Assembly (NCBI GenBank): GCA_036850595.1
Contig: CM072152.1
Location: 8,203,640-8,267,639, forward strand
Direction of reading: 5' to 3'
Length of the DNA stretch: 64,000 nucleotides
From: Rhyacichthys aspro
Lineage: Eukaryota > Chordata > Actinopteri > Gobiiformes > Rhyacichthyidae
Below the pieces are notes generated by a model that made no database searches, was not told the origin of the DNA, and was given only the letters and a program-made list of their open reading frames with translations. A program made the translations under genes and the position numbers. This document shows positions 23,801-35,400 of the stretch, in pieces; positions within the stretch are counted from its first letter, which is position 1, and each line of letters starts with the position of its first letter.

Positions 23801-24790
23801 CAAGCCATCAGATAAGGTACCTGCAAATTCCTAACTCCAATATTTATATAATTACCTTTCTTCATTCTATTCCATTGTTTAAAAAAAAAAAATTGTCTGT
23901 CTATTTTAGCCTTTCGTGAACGACAACAAGATCCCAGAGGTGGAGCGCCCAGTGAGGCCCACTGTCAACGAGGAGGAAATTATCAGGAACAGCAACGAAA
24001 TTCCTCTGCTGAGAAACAAGCCAGAGACCAGCGAGGAGCACCCATCTAACGTTCTCATGTCCCACGCCAGTGAAGACAGCATCTTTAACAAGACAGAGGT
24101 GCTCGCAGGTCAGTAGACAAACCTAATACAGTAGACTTCTTTTCCAAACCAATAAAGATGAAAAAATGAAAGGCATTTAAAGAGATCTAAAGCTTTGATT
24201 GAGCATACAGACCTACAGCAGAGTTTTCTTATTTTATTCGTTTATTATTTTGAAAAAGAGGCTAATATTTCAGGCCGGTCTGCCTTTGGGATAGTGGATG
24301 GTATGGAGTACGCTTGACCTCAATATAATATAATATAATAGCTTAAACAGTGGTAAAAGTTGAATATACTGTAGCTTCGACTGAGATATGAGCTCTATTT
24401 CCTTTTCATAGCACAACATGGTATCTCAAGGTCAAGGCATTAAAATGTCCTGAACAAAACAAGCAGGGAGTGTTTGCCATTAAAGGAAGTGTTTCCACTC
24501 CACTATCGCAAATGCTGGCTCAAGGAGAATGTCAGATTTTCTGTCATAAGTGCTGATGCTATACTGAGAATACAACTTGTGTGACTTTTAGAACAACAGC
24601 ATTGAACTTAACCTTGACTCCCCTTCTTTGTTTTGCAGCTCTGATTGCGGGAGGCGCCGTGGGCCTCATGTTCGCCGTCCTCCTCATCCTCCTGCTCATC
24701 TACCGCATGAAGAAGAAGGACGAGGGCAGCTACGATTTGGGAAAGAAGCCTATCTACAAGAAGGCACCCACCACAGAGATCTACGCGTAG
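11760..24790 (+). CDS. sdc4: syndecan-4 (five coding exons, 210 aa)
   Basis: Syndecan-4 is a type I membrane heparan-sulfate proteoglycan that works with integrins at focal adhesions and as a growth-factor co-receptor. Coding exons are 11760-11813, 23490-23673, 23773-23816, 23910-24108 and 24639-24790; all introns are GT..AG and the frame is kept. Seen: signal peptide (residues 1-18), mature start VRETE (mammalian family start is IRETE), acidic stretch 59-72 followed by the glycosaminoglycan site ELSGSGDG (72-79), a second SG at 46-47, N-glycosylation sequons NGS (51) and NKT (154), transmembrane helix about 161-182, and the cytoplasmic tail. The tail has the C1 motif RMKKKDEGSYDLG, the syndecan-4-specific V region KKPIYKK (PIP2/PKC-alpha binding) and the C2 PDZ ligand EIYA. 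The V region separates it from syndecans 1-3. Human SDC4 is 198 aa, so the length fits. Assignment is near certain. Confidence 0.97.
13491..13511 (-). promoter_or_regulatory. DR4 plus NR5A/ERR-like nuclear-receptor site in sdc4 intron 1
   Basis: On the minus strand AGGTCA-N4-AGGTCA (LXR/TR-type DR4). The downstream half-site is also part of TCAAGGTCA, the monomer site for ERR/NR5A. Confidence 0.4.
14069..14088. repeat. T(20) run
   Basis: Homopolymer in sdc4 intron 1. Confidence 0.85.
16230..16255 (+). repeat. 26-bp exact direct repeat, copy A
   Basis: Identical to 19111-19136; it begins TGCTCCCACCAGGGCTG and ends TTATG. Flanks do not align well. Confidence 0.7.
19111..19136 (+). repeat. 26-bp exact direct repeat, copy B
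   Basis: Second copy of the 16230 segment, same orientation, 2.9 kb downstream in the same intron. Confidence 0.7.
22518..22832. mobile_element. decayed hAT-like MITE in sdc4 intron 1
   Basis: The left part reads GATATCGGGAAAAAAGTACA then TTTAATATTGCAATAATG. The right part has ATTGCGATAACGATA then ATATTGTGCAGCCCA, whose reverse complement starts TGGGCTGCACAATAT. This is the usual form of a common fish MITE. The left terminus and target duplication are eroded. Confidence 0.55.
23490..23673 (+). CDS. sdc4: sdc4 coding exon 2 (GAG-attachment ectodomain)
   Basis: This exon encodes VRETE through ELSGSGDG, with the acidic run and the Ser-Gly attachment site. The acceptor is the tandem cagcag|GTGAGG. 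Using the upstream AG (start 23487) would add one Gln without changing frame. The donor is GGAG|GTGCGT, phase 1. The first bases of the exon read like a 5' splice site (see findings). Confidence 0.93.
23773..23816 (+). CDS. sdc4: sdc4 coding exon 3
   Basis: A 44-nt exon between ccacag and GTACCT. It completes a split Glu codon and encodes TTVPPKREGKPSDK, part of the poorly conserved, Pro/Lys-containing ectodomain spacer. It ends in phase 0. Confidence 0.88.
23910..24108 (+). CDS. sdc4: sdc4 coding exon 4 (membrane-proximal ectodomain)
   Basis: A 199-nt exon after ctattttag. It encodes the spacer and the conserved juxtamembrane stretch SIFNKTEVLA, whose TEVLA is shared by vertebrate syndecans and lies next to the shedding region. 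The donor is GCAG|GTCAGT, phase 1. The NKT sequon differs from the mammalian ERTEVLA version. Confidence 0.94.
24109..24638 (+). other. sdc4: sdc4 intron 4
   Basis: A 530-bp intron between exons 4 and 5. It contains a short (TATAA)n-type microsatellite at about 24322-24340. Nothing else is evident. Confidence 0.8.
24639..24790 (+). CDS. sdc4: sdc4 coding exon 5 (transmembrane and cytoplasmic)
   Basis: Starts after ttttgcag and encodes ALIAGGAVGLMFAVLLILLL followed by the RMKKKDEGSYDLG, KKPIYKK and C-terminal EIYA motifs, then TAG. The GG..G pattern in the helix matches the GxxxG-type dimerisation motif known for syndecans. Confidence 0.97.
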
Positions 24791-25540
24791 ACTCTGGCCT
24801 CAAACACAAACACACACCTCTTCCCCTTTAACCCCCTTTGAAAAAAACCCAATCAGGGCCAGTGTTTTGGCCTCACAGTGCCTCATCTTCGTCATAACCA
24901 TACCTCCTCTTCCTCCACAACCTCTCGGCTGACCGCACGCAGCTCGGTCAGTGAAGTGACGCTCAGTAAAACCAATCAGGAGAGAAGCCCCGACAACACA
25001 ATCGATTGACTGACTCCTCCTACCTGATAGAATCGTATTGGTGCTCTTTCATCCAATCAGAGGATTCGTTGGTCCTCTTGTCCCTCTCTTTTTTTATTTT
25101 GAAAAGAGAGCAAGAAGAGGGGACTTTTTCAGTGCGGTACAAAGTGACGTTTTTTTTTCTTCCTGTAATTATTTTTGTTCCCGATTTGCAGAGGACTCGG
25201 AGAAACCTTAAACCTCCTCCTCGCCTCTTTCTATTTGCTTCCAGTTAAAACACTAAAACACTGTGCAATGTTTTTTTTTTTTTTTTGTCTCAGTATGGTA
25301 CACATTAACAGTCCAGTTATTTATTTCCCCTGTATGTTATCAACCCCCTTCCTCCTCATGTCTTCCCTCAATCCGTTTTTTTCCCTTTGGACTCTGATTC
25401 GGTACTTCAAATTTTGCTGTAGCATGTGAATTTAAGTTAATTGTTTTGTTTTTTTTTGTTTTGTTTTTTTAACAACTCCTTGTAAAGCAGAGAGATTTCA
25501 TATTTTAGATTTTGTATTAAAGATTTCTCATGATGGGAAA
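24791..25540 (+). other. sdc4: sdc4 3'UTR (minimum extent)
   Basis: Follows the TAG stop. It contains CA-rich, then long T-rich tracts and an ATTAAA poly(A) signal at 25516-25521. Syndecan-4 mRNAs in other vertebrates can have longer 3'UTRs, so use of AATAAA at 27151-27156 or 27612-27617 is possible. The end given is an estimate. Confidence 0.55.
25516..25521 (+). terminator. sdc4: candidate sdc4 poly(A) signal ATTAAA
   Basis: First good poly(A) hexamer downstream of the sdc4 stop, in T-rich 3'UTR context and followed by TG/T-rich sequence. ATTAAA is the second most common vertebrate signal. Confidence 0.5.
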
Positions 25541-28500
25541 GCTCACATTGTTCATTGGATTTTTATTCCTTACAGCCCATATTTCTTGTTTATACTGTCA
25601 GTCGCCCCTTATGAGCTTCTCTTTATGATATTTGTGATCATTTGTCCCATTTGTTATGACACAATTTGCTAGTGTCCCATTAAGACAGAAAAGAGTGAAG
25701 AGTGGCATTTTGTAAAAAAACAAAACCTAAAAGTCGAGAGTGATCACACAGACACAACAGGAGGTCTTTACAAATGGCTGCAAAAACAAAAAATATACAA
25801 AAAAGTGCTATGTGAAAGTGACACAACTAGCACAAGGCTAGTTTGTATGAATCAATCAATATGGCGTATAACAAAAGTTCTATTTTTGGAACCTTTTATA
25901 TAAAGCTGGAGGAAAAGAGCCTATAGAAGGGGCTACATCTGATCAGATCTTCCTAAATTGACAGGGGTCACGTGGTATTTGCCGTTTTAATTTTTCTTAA
26001 TTCTTACAGGTGCTACTCAAACAAAGATCACCCTCATGTTAATTCCTTTTTGTAAATTTGTTACATTAAACTGACTTTGAAATTCCTTCACTGTCTAAAT
26101 CCTCTGGCATATTCTGTCTCTCATTTGGTCAAAGTCCAGCTAACTGGCACGCAAGCTAAACCTATCCTGGAAAAGATAATTTGCAAGTACCGTATGACCC
26201 AGGTCACGTAGTTAAACACACGTACAGTGATCACACTTGTGTTGTCCTTTGCTGCAGACTTTAATAATTACCACCGTGCCTCCGGGGGTTCTGTGATTAC
26301 CAAAAAACGAAAATAGTCAACGGCCCGACACACCTACATTCCACGTAAAACACAGTTCAGGCGAGTGTCAAGTGCTGGATGTTCCGAACTATGCTTGACG
26401 ACCGCTGCATTCAATCGTTAAGGGTTGCAAGAATCTAAGCTCTGCTATCGGGCAACTGTTAGTTGTTTCTATTTAAATATTTATCAGAATAAGCTACATC
26501 AGTTAATAGTTCTCTATTTTTTCGGGTCTATGAGCTGTCGTCAAAGCCATGTCAGAAGGGTTCGATGCTCACATTTCGTAGCTATTTTTCACAGCAAACT
26601 GTTTCTATAAAGGATTGTAAATAGTAACGTTACTTAGCCGCATCCTGGCAACAAACTATCTACCAAATATTTCAAGCCAAATGTTTCTTGCTCTTCCCCC
26701 TGCAGTGACTTTCTTACTGTATATGATACTACCAATGCTAATACTAACCCTTCTCTCCAGTGTTTTTTCCATCAATAGATCAACCTCTTCCCTTTTTTTT
26801 TGTATTAATTTAACTGTCAAATTATTTTATTGCCTTCTTTCAGGTTGGGGTGCTTCCCCCTTTTTAAGCTGTTGTATATGTGATTTTCAAAGTTTTATAT
26901 ACACTAGTTTGAGATTTCAGAGGCAAATAGTTTTGAAACTTTTTATTTTGTAAGAGTTTCTATTATCTCTTAGACATTTTTTTTTTTTTTTTGCTTTTGT
27001 ATTTATGTTTTTCTGTTGTTTGTAGAAGGATTGCTTATGTGGTTGGTGTTCATCTCGTCATTCAGGGGGATGTTGTGCCGATGAGCCATGTTGCCAGTTG
27101 CAGACCGGGGTTGATTACTAGTTGGAAGGTAGAATTTAATGGAGAAGCCAAATAAAAGTAGTTTTAAAAGGAAGAATTAATTGGAAAAGTATTCCAAATT
27201 ACAGTTCCACAATGCCTTGCTAGTTTATTTTCTGTACTTTTTGAAGGCTTTGGGGCACATTCAAAGTAACGATAACGATAAGACTTTCCGAGGAAGCGTC
27301 TGACCTTGGCCCAAGACAGTATTCAAAGTTTTGGTGCCACTGTGACATGATCTGATGGCCGGCATTAGCAAATGAATCAGTTCCTTTGTGTCAGTTTGAG
27401 AGGCGGCCTGCTATCTCGAGTGGGATAAGCTGACCCAGAATAGAACAAGGTGGAAGCATTTCAAATGGTAATCAGCTCCGGGTCTGGTCACTTAGCATGG
27501 GAGAGATATTTCTGCTGCTTAATGTCACAAACACCACATGTGAATCACCAATGGAGTGGAGGAGCCAATGAATCATTGGTTTCTGCATGCAGGTTTTGAT
27601 TTATTATTGGAAATAAAGCTATTTTTATGCACATTAACATTTTAAAGATTTGTCTTTGTCTTGTTCTTTGAATGACATACTTCTTTCGACTTGTCAACAC
27701 CTAAACCCTAAGAGACAATAGTCCAACTAGTCACTGGGCTTTGGAATTTGAAAAATTGATCAGATGGAGCCAGGAAGTAGTGTCTCTGATTTTGCAGTGT
27801 TTATGTCCTGTAAAGTTGTCAAGTGAGATAACTAACATTGCTGAATGCTAAACTTAAATGAAAAAAACCCTAAATACAGGTTTGGCTAATGTACATGACT
27901 GACTAGTAAGTCTATTGTAAGTCAATGTGCAATATGCAAATTAATAAAACTTTGCTTCATGTTGAGGATGCATATATTATGACAAGGATGGACCATAAAG
28001 GCTCCACGTAGAATTATTCATAGACAAATTTAAATGTGCAGCAACATTATTTGAACACACTCAAAAACAACATTAAATAAGTTGCTTAATATGTTAGCAT
28101 AATTAGGTTTATGCAACAACATATGATCAAAGATAGACATTTAAGTGTTTCACGTTATGCTGTAAAAAGTAAAAAAATATCACACAGGAACAGGACTCAC
28201 CCCCAGATGCACCTAGAGTGTCACATCTTACTTTGAATGATATAAACCGTTTTAAGAGTCTGGTGTAAGGATGTAAACTCAGCTCACTGGGGGGAAAGTC
28301 TGAAGCTTTATGTTTTGTCACCAACTTGCAACCCTGCCTCCTGACAACTGTAAAAAGTTTGCCACAACAAGACAATATGTGTTTCAAATGTGACTTCTAT
28401 ACATATATATGTATATATATTTGGGATTTTCACAATCCTAAAAGTGATATTTTTCTAAGGAGCAGGTTTCTCTGAGTGTTCGGAGTGTATGATGCCCCAT

Positions 28501-30268
28501 CTTGACTTTCCCAGCCCGTTGACGACATTCCAGGTGTCAGATTTCCTGTTGTCGGTCCTGCCCAGAGCTCACCTGTACCTTTTTGTCTCCTATTGACTGT
28601 CACACACAAAGGAACAAGCAGCCACCATTCTCATTTCAAGATAATCCCAGTGTTATGAACAGTACTTGGGTAAGGAAGGTCCGAATATCTCTAGACAGGA
28701 CACAGTCATTAAAGCAAGACCGTAAAGACCCCAAAGCTGATTGATCACTCTAAAATCTTCCTTTTCAAAACAGGGCTAGAGCCGTTGGGGAGCAAGATAA
28801 CTCATAGGTTTACTTTAAAGTTTTGGTCCTACATGTAATTCTTCTGTTCTTCTAGTCTAATTTGTGATTAAACCTGGTTTAAAGGTTGGTTACTCTTGAT
28901 TTTGCCAAGGATTAGGCCTGTGTTTAGATCTGGTTTGGAGTGAGGTCAGTCCAGATTTAGAACTGATTTAGTCCTTGGTTTAGTCCAGGTATTCCATGAA
29001 GTCAACAAAGCTGTTAAGAAATACTTATTTTGATGGGTCTGTGTTCCATGAAGCAGGCTCATTGTGAGTCAGACTCAGTCACTGGAAAAATGTATGCTGG
29101 ATGTTTAACAGGTTTAAGGTCATGCTTAGTCCAAACAATAGGTTAAATCAGACTATTCTATGAGAAATTAAGTGGAAAAGCACTCATTTTTACAAATGAC
29201 CTTCAATATACCACAAACGTCCCTAATATTAATGAACTTCATTAAAACCAAGTTCGCTTGTTGTTTAGCCCTGCTTTATACATTAGACACAGTGCAGCTC
29301 CTAGGTTTAGTCTCGAGTTTTGTCCCAGTTTTTGTCATTGGTATAGTGGGGGATAGTCCTACACACTTGGTACTGATTCAGAATGAAACCTATTTATGGG
29401 AACACTCACTTTCACACTAGTTTGGGTACTGGCTAATCTCAACCTTTGACCTTTTGGAATAAATAACAATTTCAAAGAAAGCCATTAAAAACAACAAAAA
29501 CAACTATTATCAATGAGTATGAGGTATCAGTCATTTATAAGCCTGATTGACTGAAATGCCTTCGGTTAGTGGACAAAAATAAAGCCCTGATTTGTGTGTT
29601 GTTGACGTCCGTACAGAGCCAACAGACAAGCTGCTGCCTGTCGCCCTCATTGCTTCGGGGAAAAACACCCTCCAAGGCCAAACACTGACGAATTCAATGA
29701 TTCTGGGAGTGGCACACAAACGCACATTCCGGCATAAGCACAAATTCATACATCACCTTCATGTAACTTACAGAGTTCCTCTTTATAATTAAACACAGCA
29801 GTTACATCACACTGGTCTGATGGCTGGAAGAAGCAAAGGTTAATACAGGATGTTCTAAGTAAGTGTGTTCTAGGCCTATATCAACAGCTAACGCTAATTG
29901 TTGAAAAAAAAAACTGTAAACTCATCATCTTGGCTGTACAGAATATGTACTGTACAAAGGTTTTATAAGCATCCAATCAGTAAAAAAAGAAAGAAAAGAA
30001 AAGGTCAATGTTGCCATGTTGACAGGAATATATAGAACAGACATAAACTTACGTATTCAACAGAAGAATCTGACTTCAGAGTTATCAGAGTCAGCGTTAA
30101 TATAATGTCAGCGTTTGTTGTACACGTCTGTTCAGTGTCTTTCTGCGTGACTCTGAGCTTCCTTTCAAAACTTTTAGCAGGCATAAACTACCATTAGCAT
30201 TAGAACATGCTAGCATTTTTTAAACATGTGGGGGAAAAAAGAATCGTTTAATCACAGCCTATTGTAAC
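25541..30268. other. gene desert, part 1
   Basis: No exon is supported. It holds alternative poly(A) hexamers at 27151 and 27612, a T(16) run at 26977-26992 and an alternating AT patch at about 28398-28420. Confidence 0.6.
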
Positions 30269-30590
30269 AGGAATCATCTGTGAAAAAATGACACCTTAAG
30301 ACATCTAGGCTTTATTATCAAGGATTTAAATACATTAAAAATTTCCATTCTAGGCAGGAGCCAATCCTGGGGCCAATCACATGCCTGCTTCCAGGATTGG
30401 AGCGTTCCTATTGGCCTACACTAATGTCAACAAGGAAGTAACGGCTAATGATAAAACAGAGAATGTGTATATTTAGCACTGAATACATCTTTTTACAAAA
30501 CGAAACAGCACAAAAAAGAAAAAGAAAAGGGAGGAAACACAAAACAGGGATACATATTGGCAGTGTTAACCAGGTAAATCTAGGTTTCTA
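30269..30590. mobile_element. older dispersed repeat, copy 2 (unoccupied MITE site)
   Basis: Aligns with the sequence flanking the MITE at 7800. It has a single ATCTAGGC (30303-30310) where copy 1 has the MITE between two copies. It also carries a 10-bp inverted repeat (CCAATCCTGG at 30361-30370, CCAGGATTGG at 30391-30400) and an A-rich stretch at 30505-30545. Confidence 0.55.
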
Positions 30591-31809
30591 GGTTTTATTT
30601 AATTTCAGTTATGGGTGTTGAAATTATTGATAATGATTAAAGCAGAGAGAAGCCTGAAGTACTAAAATTCAATCAATATACTCCCCATATAAAACACATT
30701 AAGTGTCGTGTGTCCAGTAATTTGAACTTAACAACTATAGTCAACATATCCCATTTCTATTGGTTGCTTTGATAATGTTTATCTCAGTATGAATATACAC
30801 AAGACCAGAAAGCACACACTTTCCCGTGTGGGGTTATTAGTGGGAATTTCCAAAACGTGTTGCACCAGGTAAAATATTTTTTCTATGAACTCAGGTCCTT
30901 TTATCTTGAGAGCATCTCAGGAATGACAATCAGTAATTGCAAAAGAGCATTTCAACATCTCTAGGGATCTTATCTGGTCTTATCTGCGTTTGTTATCCAG
31001 AATGTAACAATATCTGTCCTGATTACATTTGACTTCTTGTGCTAAATATAAATGGCAAGCCGCACATAATAAATATTACAAACTCAAATTGCATTATAGG
31101 GACCATGACCTTCTATTTGCCTTCAAATCTTTTCAACAAGTGCAAACATGTCTTTACCTCAATCTGGTGTTCTTATACAATGTCAATGCACTGATTGTTT
31201 ATGTCCACCTATAAATTGCATTTTCTCTCTACCATCTTTTTTCTGGGGCCCATATTCTTACTGACTGCTTCAAAAACTCCATCAGTGACTCAACAGTGGA
31301 GCTGAGCTGACCTTAGACGTCACCCACCCCCAGCATCTGATAATTTGACTGTGTCCTTTTTAACATTTGAATACTATCAAATGTCTGTTCCTGCTATCTG
31401 TATTTAAATACTAATATCAAATAAAGGTACAGTCAATGTAAAATTCCAGGAAACATGATTTGCACTTCTCTATATACTGCCTTGTTCTAAAAGAGAAAAT
31501 GTCAGATCGTTTATCGCTTTGTCATTGTTGATGAATGGAGAGTACTGTTTGGATTCAGTTTCTAAGTTGTTCTCTGTCTGTTTTTATACAGTTTTTATAC
31601 AATATACACAGTCAAATACATTTTTTTTGTCTGCCATATTGGGTTCTTGTGACAAAAAGTGAAAGATATTTGGTAAAAAGTCATAGCTACAACCGGCCTC
31701 ACATTGAAATCATGCTTAGAATGATACTCAACGTACTTTGTAATATGCATATTTAATGAAAGGTTTTTGTCTGCCCAAACATACCAATTGTAACATGAAA
31801 CACATTTTC
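30591..31809. other. gene desert, part 2
   Basis: Nothing recognised between the dispersed repeat and the tandem array. Confidence 0.6.
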
Positions 31810-32440
31810 GGTTATGTTTAGCCATAAACATCACCTGGTTAAGGTTAGGAAGGAACTACATTTCGTATTTTCTATTTTACAGCTACTTCCTCAGTCTAAA
31901 CTTAACCAAAACTCTCTGTAGCTATATAGATAACAAAGTTTTTAATAATAATAATGGCAAAACAAATGTAGATATGCTGCGTTCATTGTGCCATTAACAT
32001 TTCATTTTCTGTAGCCACCTACTCCATCTTAACATAACCAAAACTCTCTGTATGCCGAGGGTAGGAACTACACCACAGTAAGTATCTGAATAGAATACAC
32101 TCAAATGTAGATGCACTTCATTCACTGTCACTGACATTTAATTTACAGTGGCCACTTCCTCTGTCTAAGCTTAACCAAAACTCTCTTTTGGCCCAACCTT
32201 ATCCCAGAGTGGTCACTACAATTGAATAAGAAGCTGTATTGAATGCAATATTTGTTTTAAGTCAAATGTAGATCTCCTACATTGATTGTGCTTGTTCCAG
32301 TAGCCTCATTTCCATCTAAACTTAACCAAAATTATTTTGATGCACAGCCTTAACCCAGAGTGGACACTACACCCAAGTAGCTGTATATGCAATTTGTTAT
32401 ACTTACATGTAAATAACTACATTCACTATGCACAGGATCT
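31810..32440. repeat. degenerate tandem repeat, about 4 units of 132-151 bp
   Basis: The word TAACCAAAA recurs at about 31903, 32035, 32172 and 32323, each time after CTTCCTC/CATTTCC..TCTAAACT-like sequence. CAAATGTAGAT..CATTCA-like sequence recurs between them in the same order. It is a decayed satellite-like array. Confidence 0.75.
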
Positions 32441-35400
32441 GTATTCAGGAGTCAGCCTAAACAGGAAACATGGAGTTGATTTGGGGGAGGTTTTGAATAA
32501 GCTAAAGATTGACGATTTGTGACGTTTTTAGTAGTTCCACCAATGTAACAGTTTGCATAAATGTTTCCACACTGTTTCGACATGAGACCCCCATACGCTG
32601 CAGATCACAGACTTGCAGAGGAAGTTGGGGGTCTTAAATCTGTCAACACCCTCACTCGGGTCAGAGGTCAGGTGACGAGGGATTACAGGAAATGAGGTTC
32701 TCAGAGTGGGCCGTGTGTGTGAGAGACTGAGAGACGGACACAGATTTAGCGTGGTCATGTGTGTGTTTATATACATGACTTAATCAGTGCCCCGTAACGT
32801 AAACATACTGCTGAAAGCCCTTAGATCTACATTCATCTTTATTTTCTAACTTTGTTTCATCTCAGGTAGTTTTAATACCTCTCTGGGATATCCCTAATTA
32901 TGCATAAATGTCCCTGGTTGGCCCTAAGAAGTCCAGCTGACTAGGGCTCTTATTTTGCCAACAAACAAAGAGCTTTTTAGTATTCATTACCATCTAGAAA
33001 TGTCATGTTTCCCAGATTGATCCCTGTGGGGACATTCCAGATTCTTCCACGTATAACTGTGGAAAATTAATAAGCAAACCAGTTTCGGCATGGGCCACGT
33101 GATTTACTGTATGCTACTGGCACCATTTATTCCATTTAATCACTCAAAGAGCACATTATAGTCAGTGTATAAAGGTCAAAATCATTTTCTCCTCTTTAGA
33201 TAACGTCATGATGGCAATGTTAAGAAAGCAAGAGAAGTGCAAAAGAGAATTCTACTGGCTAGGGAGCTTCCATCCAAATCTTTTATTGTCCAGTGAAATT
33301 TATATTACCCATGATTGATAATGTATTTTCGGCTAAATGTAATAACTGCAGCGGTTATGTCAAAATGTCCTATTAATGGAGTCCTGCAGATACCCACAAA
33401 CACGCAGCGCTAACATGATGTGATGCCGGGATTTAAACAGCTACTGTGTGTCTTTCTTGATTTGCGTTTCCCTTCCTGTGCCTCATCCTCGCTGCCTCTC
33501 TTTCTCTGCTCTCTGCGAGTCATAGGCCACCTTTTGTCTCCATGCAAAAACTCAAATTCCTCCCGGCCTCTGCCCACAGTTACACACACACAAGCATTCC
33601 TCTGCCCGGCAACAATGAGCTCTTTGTGTTGCACACCGCCCGTGTTTTCATTTCATTTTTTATTGCTTTTGAACTCCTCGCGTGGAGAATTTAATCATCT
33701 CTCTGCTGGTTCCTGAGGTCGGTTTTGAAAAGAATTTTCTTTGTTTGACGGCTGGTAGTCCGGGAGGCCGACAGCTGCGGTGTGTGTTCCCATGAAGCGC
33801 ACACACAAACACACACTCCGACATGAGCCAAGGACAAAGAGACTGAATGTTTTTAAAAGCACCTGTCTACAGTTTTTTCAGCTCTTATCATCACCACTCA
33901 ATAGGTTATTAACTGAGAGGCTTGAAAAGAAATAGAAAGTAAAGAGATAAAACACACCAACTGCGTAACAGGAACTAGAAAGAATATAAACACAGTTAAC
34001 CACAGTTAAGACAACATACAGCAGTTTTAAGTAAAACTATTCAGTGAAAATAACAATTAAATACCGGGAAACTAGTCCTATAATAAGAGTATATGAATGC
34101 AACAAAAAAGAAACAAAATCCTAACTTCATCCTGTTCACAGGTGGAGACAGTCTACTAAACTAAATTTCCATCACGTCACACAAGCATTTCTATCATTTA
34201 TACCAGTCTGTACAGCTCATTCTTTTAGTTTCCTATTCTCTCAACTCCCATTCACAGTAAGTTTCTCTTACAAAACCCATCACTCTGCAGACCAATTCAC
34301 TAAAATAAAATAATTAAATCAATGTTAAGCCAAAAAGTAAAGACAAACTCTACTTAGTGTGTAATGCAAAGTAAACAATGTAATGTGGTGTGAACAATTT
34401 CTTCAAACTAACATCAAAAAACAACCAAATCAAAGAAGAAAAACATTGTTTCATTGAGCTTTTGAATAAGTTTAGAGGAAGGAGTTGCATAACTTTTGCA
34501 TAACTCTGCCCAGTCTGCTAGATTTAGACAAATTAGATGGGTTAATATGTTATATGTTCACTTATGTATGTTGAAATTAAATGTTGTTTCCTGTAGGGAT
34601 ATGCACAATGTTAAATACATACATTTCTCTGCCATCTGCTTACATAAGACGCCTATCATAAAAGTCCCATCAGCAGTTACACATTTCTCTTTTACAACAG
34701 CACAGAACAAAGTCAGGCATTTTGAAGGCAGGACACCTGTAAAAAGTGTTTGAAATTGTAGCATCTAGTCCAACAAAAAGCTCCTTCAGGTGTGATCGTT
34801 CAGACAGTTAACCTAGTTTCTGTGGACCTGCATACCTGTGTAAAAATGGAGCTCCTGCCTCAGGCTGCATCCTTCTCTATGGCAGCCCTTTATGATGCAC
34901 AGCCTTTTAACTTTGCTGTTGTGGTGCTAAAATCATGTTTTTCAGAGATATTTCTTCCAAATTATTATTATTATTTAAATAAAAGCAGCAGAAGCAGCAA
35001 AGGAAAGGTTACTCTGCTGCTGTTAATAGTGTCATAAATATAAATGTGATTTGACACTAGTAGTCTTCTTTTAAAGCCTTTTTATTCATATCATAGAGGC
35101 TCATTTCCCTTTCATTAAAAAAAAAAAAACAACTGCCATGTTTACCTCAGTCCAAAAATATGCCAGTGTCCCTTATTTGCACACTTTGGGCATAACCAGC
35201 CCAATGTAATGAGCTAATTCAGTTTGTCTAAACATCAGTTTCTGATGTTGCACAAGTTGTTAAACTGTCTCAGAATCATTGTGAATGATTTACATTTCTG
35301 CACCTATGTCCTAGAAAAACCTTGTTAATCTATTATTACTGGCATAACATTCTAAGTAAATGTGCTATTTTATATTATATCGTTAATCTTTATGTAATGA

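Noticed and set aside
26681..26953. Hydrophobic open frame (MFLALPPAVTFLLYMILPML...)
   Set aside because: T-rich DNA yields hydrophobic codons by chance; no start context, splice sites or homologue recognised.
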